The notes under the pieces are model-generated. The model was given only the letters and a program-made list of their open reading frames with translations, ran no database searches and was not told where the DNA came from. This document shows positions 9,541 through 21,590 of a DNA stretch of 64,000 nucleotides, piece after piece. Origin of the DNA: Pseudodesulfovibrio sp. zrk46. GTDB taxonomy: Bacteria > Desulfobacterota > Desulfovibrionia > Desulfovibrionales > Desulfovibrionaceae. Position 1 is the stretch's first letter. Each line of letters opens with the position of its first letter. The DNA is taken from contig NZ_CP051216.1 of NCBI RefSeq assembly GCF_012516435.1, positions 3,578,501 to 3,642,500 on the forward strand, in the 5' to 3' direction. Made by a program: the position numbers and the translations under genes.

Positions 9541-9609
9541 GAAGCTCGTGGCATACGCAGTGATATTATGAACAACTACCACGGGCTTCCTTGAGACCGT
9601 GGTTTTTTT
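9528..9609 (+). promoter_or_regulatory. transcription attenuator, predicted phenylalanine-responsive
   Basis: Four pairing segments are visible. Segment 1 (9528-9535, in the end of the leader peptide) pairs with 9540-9547 with one mismatch. Segment 2 (9540-9551) pairs with segment 3 (9579-9590) over 12 bp with one G-U. Segment 3 also forms the terminator with segment 4 (9597-9602 plus one base), followed by seven T. Pairings 2:3 and 3:4 exclude each other. A ribosome stalled on the Phe codons would cover segment 1 and free the antiterminator; one reaching the stop codon would cover segment 2 and let the terminator form. Confidence 0.82.
9578..9609 (+). terminator. regulated terminator in paaK leader
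   Basis: ACCACGG pairs with CCGTGGT across a 12-base loop and is followed by TTTTTTT. No plus-strand gene ends upstream except the leader peptide, so it is best read as the terminator arm of the attenuator. Confidence 0.85.
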
Positions 9610-9688
9610 ATTATGAAAACTTGGCCGATTAAAGGCCAACCCGACCATTAGGCCAACCTGTGTGGCCATTACGTGAAGGAGAGAGAGA

Positions 9689-10993
9689 ATGATTTACGAC
9701 GTGCACAATGAAACCCTGCCCAGGGAAGACCTGGAAAAGCTCCAGCTTAAACGCCTACAGGCCCTGTGTGAGCGGGTGTACGCCAATGTCCCGTTCTACA
9801 AAAAGAAATTTGACGAAAAGGGTGTCAAACCGCAGGATATCAAGTCCCTGAAGGACCTTACCCTGCTGCCCTTCACCGTAAAGCAAGACCTGCGCGATCA
9901 GTACCCCTTTGGCATGTTTGCTGTGCCCAAGGACCAGATCGTCCGCATCCATTCGTCCTCCGGCACTACTGGTACAGCCACAGTAGTTGGCTACACCAAG
10001 CGTGACATCGACAATTGGGGAGAACTTATGGCTCGCTCCTTCATGGCAGCCGGAGCCAGTGCTGCGGACACTGTACATAATGCATATGGCTATGGGCTCT
10101 TCACCGGCGGCCTGGGCGCCCACTACGGCGCTGAAGCACTGGGTGCCACTGTAATCCCCATATCTGGAGGGGCCACTCGCCGTCAGGTAAGCCTGCTCAA
10201 AGACTTTGCACCCGACGTCATCTGTTGCACCCCGTCCTACGCTCTTTTCCTTGCTGAGACAGGAGAGGATATGGGCATCAACATTAAGGACCTCCCTCTG
10301 CGCATCGGTATTTTCGGTGCCGAACCGTGGACCGAAGAAATGCGCCGCAGTATCGAAAAGAAACTCGGCATCACTGCCATAGACATCTACGGCCTTTCCG
10401 AAATCATGGGACCTGGCGTTGCCATCGAATGTCATCAGGCGCAAGATGGCCTCCACATCCAAGAGGACCACTTCTTAGCCGAGACCATTGATCCTGAAAC
10501 AGGCGATCCTGTTGGTCCGGGCGAAGAAGGTGAACTCGTTTTCACTACTCTGACCAAAGAAGGCATTCCGCTTATCCGCTATCGCACCCGCGATCTGACG
10601 ACCTTGAACACCACACCTTGCAAGTGTGGCCGAACCACTGCCCGCATGAAACGCGTCACCGGTCGCTCCGACGACATGCTCATCATTCGCGGTGTCAACG
10701 TCTTCCCGTCACAGATCGAGTCCATCCTCATCGAAACCGAAGGTCTCACCCCGCATTACCAACTCATCGTGGAACGCCAAGGCAACCTCGACACCCTTGA
10801 AGTTCAGGTCGAGGTCAGTGACACTATGTTCTCCGACGAGATTAAGAATTTACAACTTCTGGAAAGGAAGGTAATGAAGAATATCAAGGAATTCCTCGGC
10901 GTCACAGCCAAGGTCCGATTGGTCAACCCCAAAGAGATCGAACGCTCCATGGGCAAGGCCAAGCGCATCATTGATAAACGCAACGAAGCTTAA
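9689..10993 (+). CDS. paaK: phenylacetate-CoA ligase family (arylacetate:CoA ligase)
   Basis: A 434-residue adenylate-forming enzyme that activates phenylacetate or a related arylacetate with ATP and CoA. The AMP-binding loop [11 protein letters not shown] is at residues 89-99, [10 protein letters not shown] is in the core, and the C-terminal lysine lies in [14 protein letters not shown]. Length fits PaaK. AGGAGAGAGAG precedes the ATG. It forms an operon with the ACT gene, behind a Phe leader and attenuator. This paaK-ACT pair is common in anaerobes together with indolepyruvate:ferredoxin oxidoreductase, a combination that can work reductively to make aromatic amino acids; that role is inferred here. 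Confidence 0.93.
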   Translation: MIYDVHNETLPREDLEKLQLKRLQALCERVYANVPFYKKKFDEKGVKPQDIKSLKDLTLLPFTVKQDLRDQYPFGMFAVPKDQIVRIHSSSGTTGTATVVGYTKRDIDNWGELMARSFMAAGASAADTVHNAYGYGLFTGGLGAHYGAEALGATVIPISGGATRRQVSLLKDFAPDVICCTPSYALFLAETGEDMGINIKDLPLRIGIFGAEPWTEEMRRSIEKKLGITAIDIYGLSEIMGPGVAIECHQAQDGLHIQEDHFLAETIDPETGDPVGPGEEGELVFTTLTKEGIPLIRYRTRDLTTLNTTPCKCGRTTARMKRVTGRSDDMLIIRGVNVFPSQIESILIETEGLTPHYQLIVERQGNLDTLEVQVEVSDTMFSDEIKNLQLLERKVMKNIKEFLGVTAKVRLVNPKEIERSMGKAKRIIDKRNEA

Positions 10994-11008
10994 TCCTAGG
11001 AGAATACA

Positions 11009-11440
11009 ATGAAAGTAGATCAGCTCTCCATATTCCTGGAAAACCGCGCCGGTCGCCTGGCAGAAGTAACTCGTATTCTGTCCGAAGCAGGTGTAAATAT
11101 TCGAGCCCTGTCCTTGGCTGACACCTCGGACTTCGGCATCCTTCGCCTCATCGTCTCAGACTTTGATACCGCAAAAGCCAAACTCAAAGATAACGGCTTC
11201 ACTGTTGGTCGCACATCTGTAGTTGCAGTCAAGGTTTCTGATGATCCAGGCGGACTTCACAACATACTGACTATGCTACAAAATGCAGGTATCAACGTTG
11301 AGTACATGTACGCTTTCGTACAGCAGTCCGGAGACTCCGCAGTACTCATACTCCGATTTGATCGCACTGAACAAGGTATTGAGTTACTTCAGAAGAACAA
11401 TATCGAAATCATCCCCGGAGACACTCTTTACTCCATGTAG
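11009..11440 (+). CDS. tandem ACT-domain amino-acid-binding protein
   Basis: A 143-residue protein made of two ACT domains (about residues 3-70 and 72-140) and nothing else. The first begins [22 protein letters not shown], the second has [22 protein letters not shown]; both carry the glycine-centred ligand loop. ACT domains bind amino acids and often give feedback control. With its AGGAG site 15 bases after paaK, it is probably the regulatory partner of the ligase, sensing an aromatic amino acid (inference). Confidence 0.88.
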   Translation: MKVDQLSIFLENRAGRLAEVTRILSEAGVNIRALSLADTSDFGILRLIVSDFDTAKAKLKDNGFTVGRTSVVAVKVSDDPGGLHNILTMLQNAGINVEYMYAFVQQSGDSAVLILRFDRTEQGIELLQKNNIEIIPGDTLYSM

Positions 11441-11459
11441 CTGTATTATTAGTACAAAT

Positions 11460-11494
11460 AAAAAAGGTGGAAGCATATGCTTCCACCTTTTTTA
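11460..11494. terminator. intrinsic terminator after paaK-ACT operon
   Basis: A GGTGGAAGCATATGCTTCCACC hairpin is flanked by A and T runs of six or more. It ends the plus-strand operon. Confidence 0.9.
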
Positions 11495-11681
11495 TTTGTT
11501 CAACGCCCCCAATACACACTTCCCCAAATGAGTGTGAAAATATGAGCAGTCCTTTTTCTTCCAAAAAGTATTGCTCAAAAAAAGCCCGTGACGTATACGA
11601 ACATTGTTTTGGTATTCACTGGCAGTGGGGGAAACCGTGAATGGGGTTAATAAAAAACAAACGTCCTACTCGAGGACTCAA

Positions 11682-12029
11682 ATGGCGGAAAAAGAAGTAA
11701 TCGACAGCAAATTCCTGGAATCAATGGCCGGTAAACAACCTTTTCTCAAAAGAATGTTTACAGTCTTTATCTCTCAGGAGCCCAAACGAATTGAAGAGAT
11801 TCGAGAGGCTCTCAAAGCGCAAGACGTTGATCGTCTTCGTCACCTTGCTCATGCTCTTAAAGGTGGAGCAGCGACAATGGGTGTCGAACGAGTCAGAGAT
11901 TGTTGCCTTCTCCTTGAGAATGCATCCAAAGCTCAAGATATGACTGCTGCTCACGAACATCTTGTTGATCTAGAATTAGAGATGCGAACCGCATACCGAT
12001 TCATGTTCAATTACTTAGCTGAACACTAG
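11682..12029 (+). CDS. Hpt-domain phosphotransfer protein
   Basis: A 115-residue protein consisting of a single histidine phosphotransfer domain. The phosphorylatable His is in HLAHALKGGAATMG (HxxKG type, about residue 53). Hpt proteins relay phosphate between hybrid kinases and response regulators. The start used has GAGG six bases upstream; the frame is open to 11604 but without a ribosome site. No kinase or regulator adjoins it, so its partner lies elsewhere. Confidence 0.87.
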   Translation: MAEKEVIDSKFLESMAGKQPFLKRMFTVFISQEPKRIEEIREALKAQDVDRLRHLAHALKGGAATMGVERVRDCCLLLENASKAQDMTAAHEHLVDLELEMRTAYRFMFNYLAEH

Positions 12030-12048
12030 TTGATATCAATTGAATTAG

Positions 12049-12082
12049 AAAAGGCCTGTCATAAGCAATGACAGGCCTTTTT
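12049..12082. terminator. intrinsic terminator between convergent genes
   Basis: GGCCTGTCAT and ATGACAGGCC form a 10-bp stem with A and T flanks. It can serve the Hpt gene and the MATE gene. Confidence 0.88.
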
Positions 12083-12102
12083 CATTCATTATTACAAAAC
12101 AT

Positions 12103-13464
12103 CTAACGACACGCCATTCTAAGTGGAGCCTCGCCAATCCCTGGCCAAATACGCACAAGTCCAAAAGCAGCACGAATAAAGGTCCACAGCGCAGTCGCCA
12201 TCCAGATGTAAACTAGAATATGAACTGGTTGCAATTGATCAAGAGAATAAACCAATCCTCCTGCCAGACATGAAGCAACGATCATAGCATTCCGAAGATA
12301 TCGAAAATCTCCTGTTCCCCAATGAATGCCATCAGTGGCAAAAGAAAGAGCTCCCAAGGGCTGGGTTAAGGCTACAACCCACCAAGCAGGCCCAAAAACC
12401 AACAAGGCATCTGGCGGAACCAGTAGCCACGCAACCCCATTTTCGCCAACAATCATCGCAGCACACATCGCTAGACCTGTTCCCACACTCCATATGCATA
12501 CCATTCGAGCAACGCTTCTGGCATATCGGACTTCTCCAGCACCAAGAAAGTAGCCCACGAGGCTCTGCCCTGTGATTGCAAAAGCATCGAGAAACAGAGC
12601 AGCAAAGATGAAGAACTGACGTATGGCTTGATACGCTGCCCCCTCATTCGCCCCGGCGTGATTGGCAACACGAGTGCACAAAGCCAAAAACAGTAAAACC
12701 ATCCCGGTACGTACAAACAGATCGCCACCAATCTTGAGAAGCTTGGCAACACCTGCGCCACGAATATGAAATGTCAAACCAACCGATTGCGCCACTACAA
12801 CCAGGCCCCACGCCGCACCAATCCACTGACTCACAGTACTCGCGATCGCAGCCCCAGCTACACCCAGTTCGGGAAATGGTCCAACTCCAAAAATCAACAA
12901 CCAATCCAAAAGCAGATTAATCAAGTTTATACCGACGGCCACATACAATGGGGTTCGCATATCCTGCGCCCCTCGTAATGCCCCAAAACAGGCTATCGAA
13001 ACCAATACAGCAGGAGCGCCAAGCAGTCGATAAAACATGTACTCGCAAGCAAGCTCATTAACTGCCCCTGCAGCACCAAGCAAACTGCCAATAGACTTCA
13101 GTACAGGCATGGCACCGAGCATAAGAACAATTCCGATGCACGCAGCCATCATAATCGCTAACGACACCACCTTAACTGCATGATCGTGATTTCCGCCTCC
13201 CTCATCCTTTGCCACCTCAGTCTGCGTTCCAACTCCGAGAAAAGAAAAGGCCCAGAAGATTGACGAAAAAGCCACTGTTCCTACACCTAATGCGGCTACG
13301 GGCTCCGAACCGGGCAAACGCGCTACGAACGCAGTGTCAGCTAGCCCAGTCAGAGGCTCGGCCACCAGTGAAAAGAGGACAGGAACAGCCAAGCCTGCAA
13401 GGGTACGATGCGGTTGAGAAAGGAATGGATGGTCTTTTGTTTTTTCTATCTTGGTACTACTCAT
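12103..13464 (-). CDS. MATE-family efflux transporter (DinF-like)
   Basis: A 453-residue membrane protein with about twelve hydrophobic segments. The N-terminal PVLFSLVAEPLTGLADTAFVARL matches the MATE/DinF pattern, with a second related repeat in the C-terminal half. MATE pumps export cationic drugs or metabolites against Na+ or H+. I start it at the Met preceded by AAGGA; the frame remains open upstream to 13533 without a ribosome site. It diverges from cardiolipin synthase. Confidence 0.9.
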   Translation of the reverse strand: MSSTKIEKTKDHPFLSQPHRTLAGLAVPVLFSLVAEPLTGLADTAFVARLPGSEPVAALGVGTVAFSSIFWAFSFLGVGTQTEVAKDEGGGNHDHAVKVVSLAIMMAACIGIVLMLGAMPVLKSIGSLLGAAGAVNELACEYMFYRLLGAPAVLVSIACFGALRGAQDMRTPLYVAVGINLINLLLDWLLIFGVGPFPELGVAGAAIASTVSQWIGAAWGLVVVAQSVGLTFHIRGAGVAKLLKIGGDLFVRTGMVLLFLALCTRVANHAGANEGAAYQAIRQFFIFAALFLDAFAITGQSLVGYFLGAGEVRYARSVARMVCIWSVGTGLAMCAAMIVGENGVAWLLVPPDALLVFGPAWWVVALTQPLGALSFATDGIHWGTGDFRYLRNAMIVASCLAGGLVYSLDQLQPVHILVYIWMATALWTFIRAAFGLVRIWPGIGEAPLRMACR

Positions 13465-13560
13465 GAATGATTTTCCTTCGGGTGAAATCCGATCACATTT
13501 CATCCATGCAGGCAACAGGATATATTGCCACAATCATCATACTTCTGGTAATCAGATTCC

Positions 13561-15006
13561 ATGCTTACAGAAGACGTACATTTTCTCATCACTGCATTCA
13601 GCCTTTTCTATACAGTCGTTGAGATTACAGCCATCATCACCGCCATAATTGCTGTACGCGACACACGCACCCCACAAGGGGCAGTTGCTTGGGCAATATC
13701 ACTAGTAACCTTTCCCCTACTCACACTCCCATTTTACTGGGTATTTGGTAGAAGCAAATTTCATGGTTACGTTGACGCCATGCGCGCTGGAGAAGAAAGA
13801 TTTCTTGAATTGGTGGAAGACAAACACAATATCCCCCAAGTCCCACGGCTTTCGGAACGAAAGCGTCCGCACACCCCTCGTGCTGCATTTGAAACATTAG
13901 CAGAGATTCCATTTCTGAAAGGAAACGACTTAGAGCTACACATTAATGGGCACGACACTTTCGACGCAATTTTCAGTTACATCAATCAAGCTAAAAAATA
14001 CGTGCTTATTCAGTTCTTCATTGTTCACGATGATGAACTTGGCAAACGTTTACAAAAACTGCTCGTTCGAAAAGCCCGCGAGGGGGTACGCATTAACTTT
14101 CTTTACGACGAAATCGGATGCCACAAGACCCCGCCTTCATACTGGAATACCATGCGTAAAGCTGGCGTCGATGTACACCCTTTCCACACTCGCCGAGGCC
14201 GCGGCAACCGATTTCAACTCAATTTCCGCAACCACAGGAAAATAGTTGTCATCGATGGGCAAACCGCTTTCGTGGGTGGTCATAATATAGGTAACGAATA
14301 TCTCGGAGTCTCAGACAAATTCGATGGTTGGCGCGATACCCATATGAGAATTACAGGCCCAGCAGTCATCGGCGTTCGCATCAGCTTCGCCAAAGATTGG
14401 TTTTGGGCAACAGGCGAACTATACGAAATCGATCTTTCCCTACCTGAACCTTCAGGCAATGCCGACGTCTTGGCACTGGCAACTGGCCCAGCAGACGATC
14501 TGGAATCCTGTTCTCTCATGTTCATTCGCGCCATTAACTCTGCTCAAAAACGCTTCTGGATTGCTAGCCCATATTTCGTTCCAGACAGCTCTGTATGCAA
14601 AGCCCTTCAATTGGCAGCAATGCGTGGTGTAGACGTCCGCATTCTTCTCCCTCGCAAGCCAGATCATCTGCTTGTATACTTAGCAGGGTTTGCCTGCCTC
14701 AAAGAGCTTAAGATGCCCGGCATCCGTGTTTTCAGGTACAATGAAGGATTTCTGCACCAAAAAGTATTTCTCGCAGACGACAAGTTGGCCGGGGTAGGCA
14801 CCGCGAACTTGGACAACCGTTCATTCCGACTCAATTTCGAAATAACCATGCTTGTAGAGGATATTCCCTTCTGCAATCAGATAGAGCAAATGTTCCAAGT
14901 TGATTTCACCAATAGTGTGGAGACTGGCACTCAGGAATATCACAATAAAAATGTCGTCTACCAAACCGTTATCAAATTCGCCCGCCTCCTCTCTCCAATT
15001 CTCTAA
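13561..15006 (+). CDS. cls: cardiolipin synthase
   Basis: A 481-residue phospholipase-D-superfamily enzyme that joins two phosphatidylglycerols into cardiolipin. Two N-terminal membrane segments (about residues 8-32 and 42-62) precede two HKD motifs: HRKIVVID at 225-232 and HQKVFLADDK near 400. Length is normal. No clear ribosome site precedes the ATG. Stands alone, bounded by a terminator. Confidence 0.93.
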   Translation: MLTEDVHFLITAFSLFYTVVEITAIITAIIAVRDTRTPQGAVAWAISLVTFPLLTLPFYWVFGRSKFHGYVDAMRAGEERFLELVEDKHNIPQVPRLSERKRPHTPRAAFETLAEIPFLKGNDLELHINGHDTFDAIFSYINQAKKYVLIQFFIVHDDELGKRLQKLLVRKAREGVRINFLYDEIGCHKTPPSYWNTMRKAGVDVHPFHTRRGRGNRFQLNFRNHRKIVVIDGQTAFVGGHNIGNEYLGVSDKFDGWRDTHMRITGPAVIGVRISFAKDWFWATGELYEIDLSLPEPSGNADVLALATGPADDLESCSLMFIRAINSAQKRFWIASPYFVPDSSVCKALQLAAMRGVDVRILLPRKPDHLLVYLAGFACLKELKMPGIRVFRYNEGFLHQKVFLADDKLAGVGTANLDNRSFRLNFEITMLVEDIPFCNQIEQMFQVDFTNSVETGTQEYHNKNVVYQTVIKFARLLSPIL

Positions 15007-15071
15007 AATGTGTAGTTGCTTCTAGCTGCTTGTAAAACAATCAATAATCACCATTGTCCGCATATAGCGTT

Positions 15072-15104
15072 AAAAAAAAAGGGCTTCCATATGGAAGCCC
15101 TTTT
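15072..15104. terminator. bidirectional intrinsic terminator
   Basis: A perfect GGGCTTCCATATGGAAGCCC palindrome has nine A on one side and TTTT on the other. The long T tract is on the minus strand, so it mainly ends the uvrB-dapB operon, and perhaps cls. Confidence 0.88.
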
Positions 15105-15124
15105 ACAATTACGATTCTAAACCG

Positions 15125-15904
15125 TTAGAAAATGTCAGCCATAGCATAGAGCTTTCCAGGCTTCTGCAGGGCCACCCACTTGGCAGCACGAAGAGCACCA
15201 GAGGCAAAGGTTTCACGAGAATGCGCACGATGAGTCACTTCAATACGCTCGCCCGGGCCAAAAAAGTACATGGTATGATCACCAACAACATCGCCGCCTC
15301 GCAAGGTCTGCACACCAATTTCCTTCTGGGGGCGTTCGCCAATGATGCCATCACGACAATGCTTTTTGACGTCATCATATTCCCAGCCACGGGCCTCAGC
15401 TAAACACTGAGCCAACTTGAGAGCAGTCCCAGAGGGAGAATCTTTCTTCATCTTGTGATGAGTCTCGACCATCTCCATATCATAAGCCTCCCCCAAATAC
15501 TGAACAAGCTGGGGCAGCACCTTGAGAAGCACATTGACCCCAACAGACATATTGGGTGCAAAGAAAATGGGCGTTTCCTTTGCAGACTTCTCCAACTCCG
15601 CCACCTGCTCTTTATTCAAACCAGTTGTTCCGATGACAACAGGATTGCCGTGCTTGGCAGCAACTCTTGCATTCTCCACAGAAGCTTCAGGAGCCGTAAA
15701 ATCAATAATCACAGCACCCGGAACTTCCGGCAAAAGCTCGTCCAGACAATCAGAAGCGGTACAACCGTCATGATCGATGCCGGCGGCATTCCCTTTACGT
15801 TCACAAGCTCCCACCAAGTTGAGTTCATCGTCTGCCAGAGTAAGATTTACCAGAGTATTCCCCATGCGCCCTTTAGCGCCCAGAATTACGATATCAGTAG
15901 CCAT
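15125..15904 (-). CDS. dapB: 4-hydroxy-tetrahydrodipicolinate reductase
   Basis: A 259-residue enzyme of lysine and diaminopimelate synthesis, reducing 4-hydroxy-tetrahydrodipicolinate with NAD(P)H. The nucleotide-binding GAKGRMG is at residues 9-15 and the active-site segment [20 protein letters not shown] is intact. GGAGAGAGAG precedes the ATG. Last gene of the uvrB-channel-ligA-dapB run. Confidence 0.96.
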   Translation of the reverse strand: MATDIVILGAKGRMGNTLVNLTLADDELNLVGACERKGNAAGIDHDGCTASDCLDELLPEVPGAVIIDFTAPEASVENARVAAKHGNPVVIGTTGLNKEQVAELEKSAKETPIFFAPNMSVGVNVLLKVLPQLVQYLGEAYDMEMVETHHKMKKDSPSGTALKLAQCLAEARGWEYDDVKKHCRDGIIGERPQKEIGVQTLRGGDVVGDHTMYFFGPGERIEVTHRAHSRETFASGALRAAKWVALQKPGKLYAMADIF

Positions 15905-15927
15905 CTCTCTCTCCTGCTACGTTAAAT

Positions 15928-17958
<2,031 letters not shown>

Positions 17959-17975
17959 TTATCAGCCTGTTTGAA

Positions 17976-19010
17976 TTACAGGATTTCTTTTATTTCATTC
18001 AAATTGGATTTCTTGCCAACGGCAAGCAGAGTGTCATAGGCGTGAATGACTTCCTTGGGACCTGGATTAAAGACCATCTCCCCTGTACCTGTTTTGATAG
18101 CAATAATGATCAAATTGAATCGAGGACGAATCTTGGACTCAATGAGATCCAGTTCGCACAACTCGGAATCCGGAGTAACTTCCAGTTCTTCCATCTGAAG
18201 ATCAATACCACCTCGAACAGCCAGTTCCAGGAAGTTTGTAACTGTAGGTCGAAGCACATTCTGAGCCATTCGTAAGCCACCAATAAAATGCGGTAACACA
18301 ACACGATCGGCTCCAGCCAACTCCAAGCGAGAAATGTGAGATTTGTCGCCTGCGCGGGCAACGATGGTTATGTTCGGATTCAACTGCCGAGCTGTGAGGG
18401 TCACATAAACATTCGCAGCTTCGCTGGTGAGAGCAGAAATCAAAGATTTAGCGTGCAATAGGCCGGCTGTAAGCAACACCTCATCACTTGTGGCATCACC
18501 ATCAATACAAAGAATGCCATCTTGCTCCATTTTATCTATTAGATCAGGGTCCTGCTCGATGACGACAACATCGTGCCCTTCTGCCAATATTTCCTGTACT
18601 ACAATGCTGCCGATGCGACCATGCCCACAAATAATAAAATGATCTCTGAGCTTTGAGATTTCTTTCAACATTTTATGTTTACCCCACAATATTTGCAAAC
18701 GACCGTCAATCAACACTTGCGCAAAGGCACCTGCGATATAAACGAAACCACCAACACCACCCATGATCAAAAAGGAAGTAAAAATACGTCCTGGATCGGA
18801 TAGCTGATTAACCTCCATGAAGCCAACCGTGGAGAGGGTTATTACCACCATATAAAAGGAGCTGGTAAAATCCCAATCCTCGTATCCCATATAAAAAGCG
18901 ATGCCTATGATGAACACGAAAAACAGATAAACCACACCAAGAGCAACGCTCCAAAATGAGCCAAGCCTTGCTCTCAGCCTGAGCATCCGTCTATGGATTT
19001 TCTCGAACAT
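17976..19010 (-). CDS. potassium channel with TrkA-N/TrkA-C (RCK) domains
   Basis: A 344-residue MthK-like channel: first membrane helix at about 20-40, pore loop, second helix at about 80-100, then a cytoplasmic RCK Rossmann domain (FIICGHGRIGSIVVQEIL) and a C-terminal TrkA-C domain. The selectivity filter reads TLSTVGFMEV: the TVG core is kept but the usual YGD/FGD is FME. It starts three bases after uvrB. Ion selectivity should not be assumed from the altered filter. Confidence 0.88.
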   Translation of the reverse strand: MFEKIHRRMLRLRARLGSFWSVALGVVYLFFVFIIGIAFYMGYEDWDFTSSFYMVVITLSTVGFMEVNQLSDPGRIFTSFLIMGGVGGFVYIAGAFAQVLIDGRLQILWGKHKMLKEISKLRDHFIICGHGRIGSIVVQEILAEGHDVVVIEQDPDLIDKMEQDGILCIDGDATSDEVLLTAGLLHAKSLISALTSEAANVYVTLTARQLNPNITIVARAGDKSHISRLELAGADRVVLPHFIGGLRMAQNVLRPTVTNFLELAVRGGIDLQMEELEVTPDSELCELDLIESKIRPRFNLIIIAIKTGTGEMVFNPGPKEVIHAYDTLLAVGKKSNLNEIKEIL

Positions 19011-19013
19011 GGG

Positions 19014-21023
19014 CTACCCCAACTCCAGTATGCGTTCACGCAGCAAAGCGACTCGATCTCTTAGTTCGGCCGCCCGCTCGAATTCCAATTCCTTTGCAGC
19101 TTCACGCATTTCGCGCTCCAGCCGTTTGACGGTCTTCTGTAACTGCTTGGGATCAGTAGAGCCATAATCAGCTCCTGTCTCAGCAGCCATGCCAACATTG
19201 GCTCTATTACCGTCACTCTTGCCACCCAACTCGCCAAACAGATTATCGACGCTTTTGCGGATGGTCTTGGGCGTGATGTCATTTTCGATGTTATATTGTT
19301 TCTGCTTGTCACGACGTCGAGCTGTTTCTTCCATGGCCTCAGCCATAGAGCCCGTGACTTTATCAGCATACAAGACAACCCTGCCGTCGGCATTTCGCGC
19401 AGCACGCCCGAACGTCTGAATGAGCGATCGATTTGAGCGCAGAAAACCTTCTTTATCTGCGTCCAGAATCGCCACCAAAGAAACCTCTGGAATATCCAGC
19501 CCTTCACGAAGCAAGTTAATCCCCACCAACACGAAGAACTCACCTGTACGCAAAGCCTGAATTATTGCCATACGTTCAAGTGTGTCGATGTCCGAATGCA
19601 GATACCGAGACGGAACTCCCATCGAATTGAGATAGTCGTTCAAATCCTCGGCCATACGCTTAGTAAGCGTTGTGACCAGAACACGTTCGTCCCTTGATTG
19701 TCTTTTTTTACATTCCGAAAGCAAATCGTCAATCTGTCCCTGTACTTTTCGCACTTCCACGTTGGGATCAAGCAATCCCGTAGGACGAATGATTTGCTCC
19801 ACAACAACACCTTGCGCCAAGTCCATTTCCAGTGCTCCAGGCGTAGCTGAGACATATACTGCCTGCTTGATGCGCTCTTGAAATTCATCATAATTCAATG
19901 GTCGGTTATCTAGTGCTGACGGCAAACGAAAGCCAAAATCTACCAGTGTAGTCTTGCGAGAACGGTCGCCATTGTACATGCCTCCCACCTGAGGCAAGGC
20001 GATATGAGATTCATCCACGAACAAAATAAAGTCATCAGGAAAATAGTCCAACAATGTCGCAGGCGGCTCTCCTTCAGTGCGCCCATCCAAATGACGGGAG
20101 TAATTTTCGATACCATTACAGTATCCCAACTCCTCTATGATTTCGAGATCATACATGGTGCGTTGTTCTAGCCGCTGTGCTTCTACCAGCTTATTAGTTT
20201 TTTTATAATCGGCTAAACGCACCTGCAGTTCATTACGGATATCTTCCACTGCACGATCAAGGTTGTCACGATCGGACACAAAGTGACTACCCGGATAAAT
20301 AACTGTCTTTCTGAGCTTGTCTTTAACCTCGCCCGTAAGCGGATCGGTCTCAGAAATCGAGTCAATTTCATCACCAAAAAACTCAATTCGAAGTGCCTTT
20401 TCACGGCTATACGCAGGAATAATCTCGACCACATCACCACGTACTCGAAATGTACCACGATGAAAGTCGTAATCGTTGCGCTCGTAGTGAATCTCTACAA
20501 GACGAGCCAACAATTCCTCCATCGCCATCATCTGGCCTTCCTCAACAGGAATAACCATTTTGGCGTAAAAATCAGGCGAACCAAGACCATAAATACAGGA
20601 GACTGAGGCTACAATGAGAACGTCATGACGAGTAAGCAAGGCGTGAGTTGCAGCATGACGCAACTTATCAATATTATCGTTTATGGACGAGTCTTTCTCA
20701 ATGTAGACATCGGAATGGGGTAAATATGCTTCCGGCTGATAATAATCATAATAACTGACAAAATACTCGACTGCATTGTCAGGGAATAGCCCACGAAATT
20801 CTGTATAAAGTTGAGCAGCAAGAGTTTTATTAGGTGCAAGCACCAATGCAGGACGATTAAGTTCAGCCACGATATTCGCCATTGTGAACGTCTTTCCCGT
20901 TCCAGTGGCTCCAAGCAAAACTTGATCTCGCACCCCCGCATTCAATCCATCAACGAGTTGACGAATCGCCTCAGGCTGATCTCCCTTTGGTGTAAATTCA
21001 CTAACTAATCGAAAATCAGGCAT
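19014..21023 (-). CDS. uvrB: excinuclease ABC subunit UvrB
   Basis: A 669-residue helicase-like damage-verification subunit of nucleotide excision repair. Walker [11 protein letters not shown] is at residues 38-47, the beta-hairpin [10 protein letters not shown] follows, and the DEAD-box-like motif reads DESH. Helicase motif VI is in QTFGRAARN, and a C-terminal UVR motif contacts UvrC. Length is full. First gene of its run. Confidence 0.97.
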   Translation of the reverse strand: MPDFRLVSEFTPKGDQPEAIRQLVDGLNAGVRDQVLLGATGTGKTFTMANIVAELNRPALVLAPNKTLAAQLYTEFRGLFPDNAVEYFVSYYDYYQPEAYLPHSDVYIEKDSSINDNIDKLRHAATHALLTRHDVLIVASVSCIYGLGSPDFYAKMVIPVEEGQMMAMEELLARLVEIHYERNDYDFHRGTFRVRGDVVEIIPAYSREKALRIEFFGDEIDSISETDPLTGEVKDKLRKTVIYPGSHFVSDRDNLDRAVEDIRNELQVRLADYKKTNKLVEAQRLEQRTMYDLEIIEELGYCNGIENYSRHLDGRTEGEPPATLLDYFPDDFILFVDESHIALPQVGGMYNGDRSRKTTLVDFGFRLPSALDNRPLNYDEFQERIKQAVYVSATPGALEMDLAQGVVVEQIIRPTGLLDPNVEVRKVQGQIDDLLSECKKRQSRDERVLVTTLTKRMAEDLNDYLNSMGVPSRYLHSDIDTLERMAIIQALRTGEFFVLVGINLLREGLDIPEVSLVAILDADKEGFLRSNRSLIQTFGRAARNADGRVVLYADKVTGSMAEAMEETARRRDKQKQYNIENDITPKTIRKSVDNLFGELGGKSDGNRANVGMAAETGADYGSTDPKQLQKTVKRLEREMREAAKELEFERAAELRDRVALLRERILELG

Positions 21024-21109
21024 GAAAATGTACTCTGAATCTTGAGATATTTCGCAAAAACACGTAACAATTTACTACAGCAATCAACTATCTGCATGGA
21101 GATTTCAAT

Positions 21110-21577
21110 ATGGATATCAAAGTCATACAACCTGATTCACCACCACCAACTCCGTATGCCCACTCCCTCTCCATGGTCATTAAGAGTTTTAAAGGCCGTC
21201 GTGACGTAGAAGTTCACTTATTCAGAGCAACTTGGGACGCCACATTGGAAGAAAGTATCGATTGGAATGGGCTCGTTACCAGTGACTGCTCTGACTGCGT
21301 CAAAAGCAGTAGAAAAGTCATCCTTGAGTCTTTCTCTTCCGAAGAACGGGACCGTATTATTAATTACCTGAAAGAACAGTATTCCACAAGGCTTACAGCC
21401 ATTCGTTCCACCCCGCTCACCTTTCCAGTTCCGGCTGGATTGTCAGCCCTTTCACAACTGTCGCCCGACAAAAGCGTTGGATTCATCGAATTTGAAAAAA
21501 TACCGAGCTATTCACTAAATCTGCCACTTAAAGGATTCTACGACCTAAGCGCACATCCTCCCCTTGTAGCCGAGTAA
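21110..21577 (+). CDS. conserved-looking protein of unknown function
   Basis: A 155-residue soluble protein with a good GGAG ribosome site. I do not recognise a family. It begins with a Pro-rich stretch and contains two close cysteines (CSDC at about residues 63-66). It is 13 bases upstream of a cytochrome c gene and probably co-transcribed, which may link it to electron transfer or cytochrome handling; that is only context. Confidence 0.7.
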   Translation: MDIKVIQPDSPPPTPYAHSLSMVIKSFKGRRDVEVHLFRATWDATLEESIDWNGLVTSDCSDCVKSSRKVILESFSSEERDRIINYLKEQYSTRLTAIRSTPLTFPVPAGLSALSQLSPDKSVGFIEFEKIPSYSLNLPLKGFYDLSAHPPLVAE

Positions 21578-21590
21578 CAGGGGAAAACTG

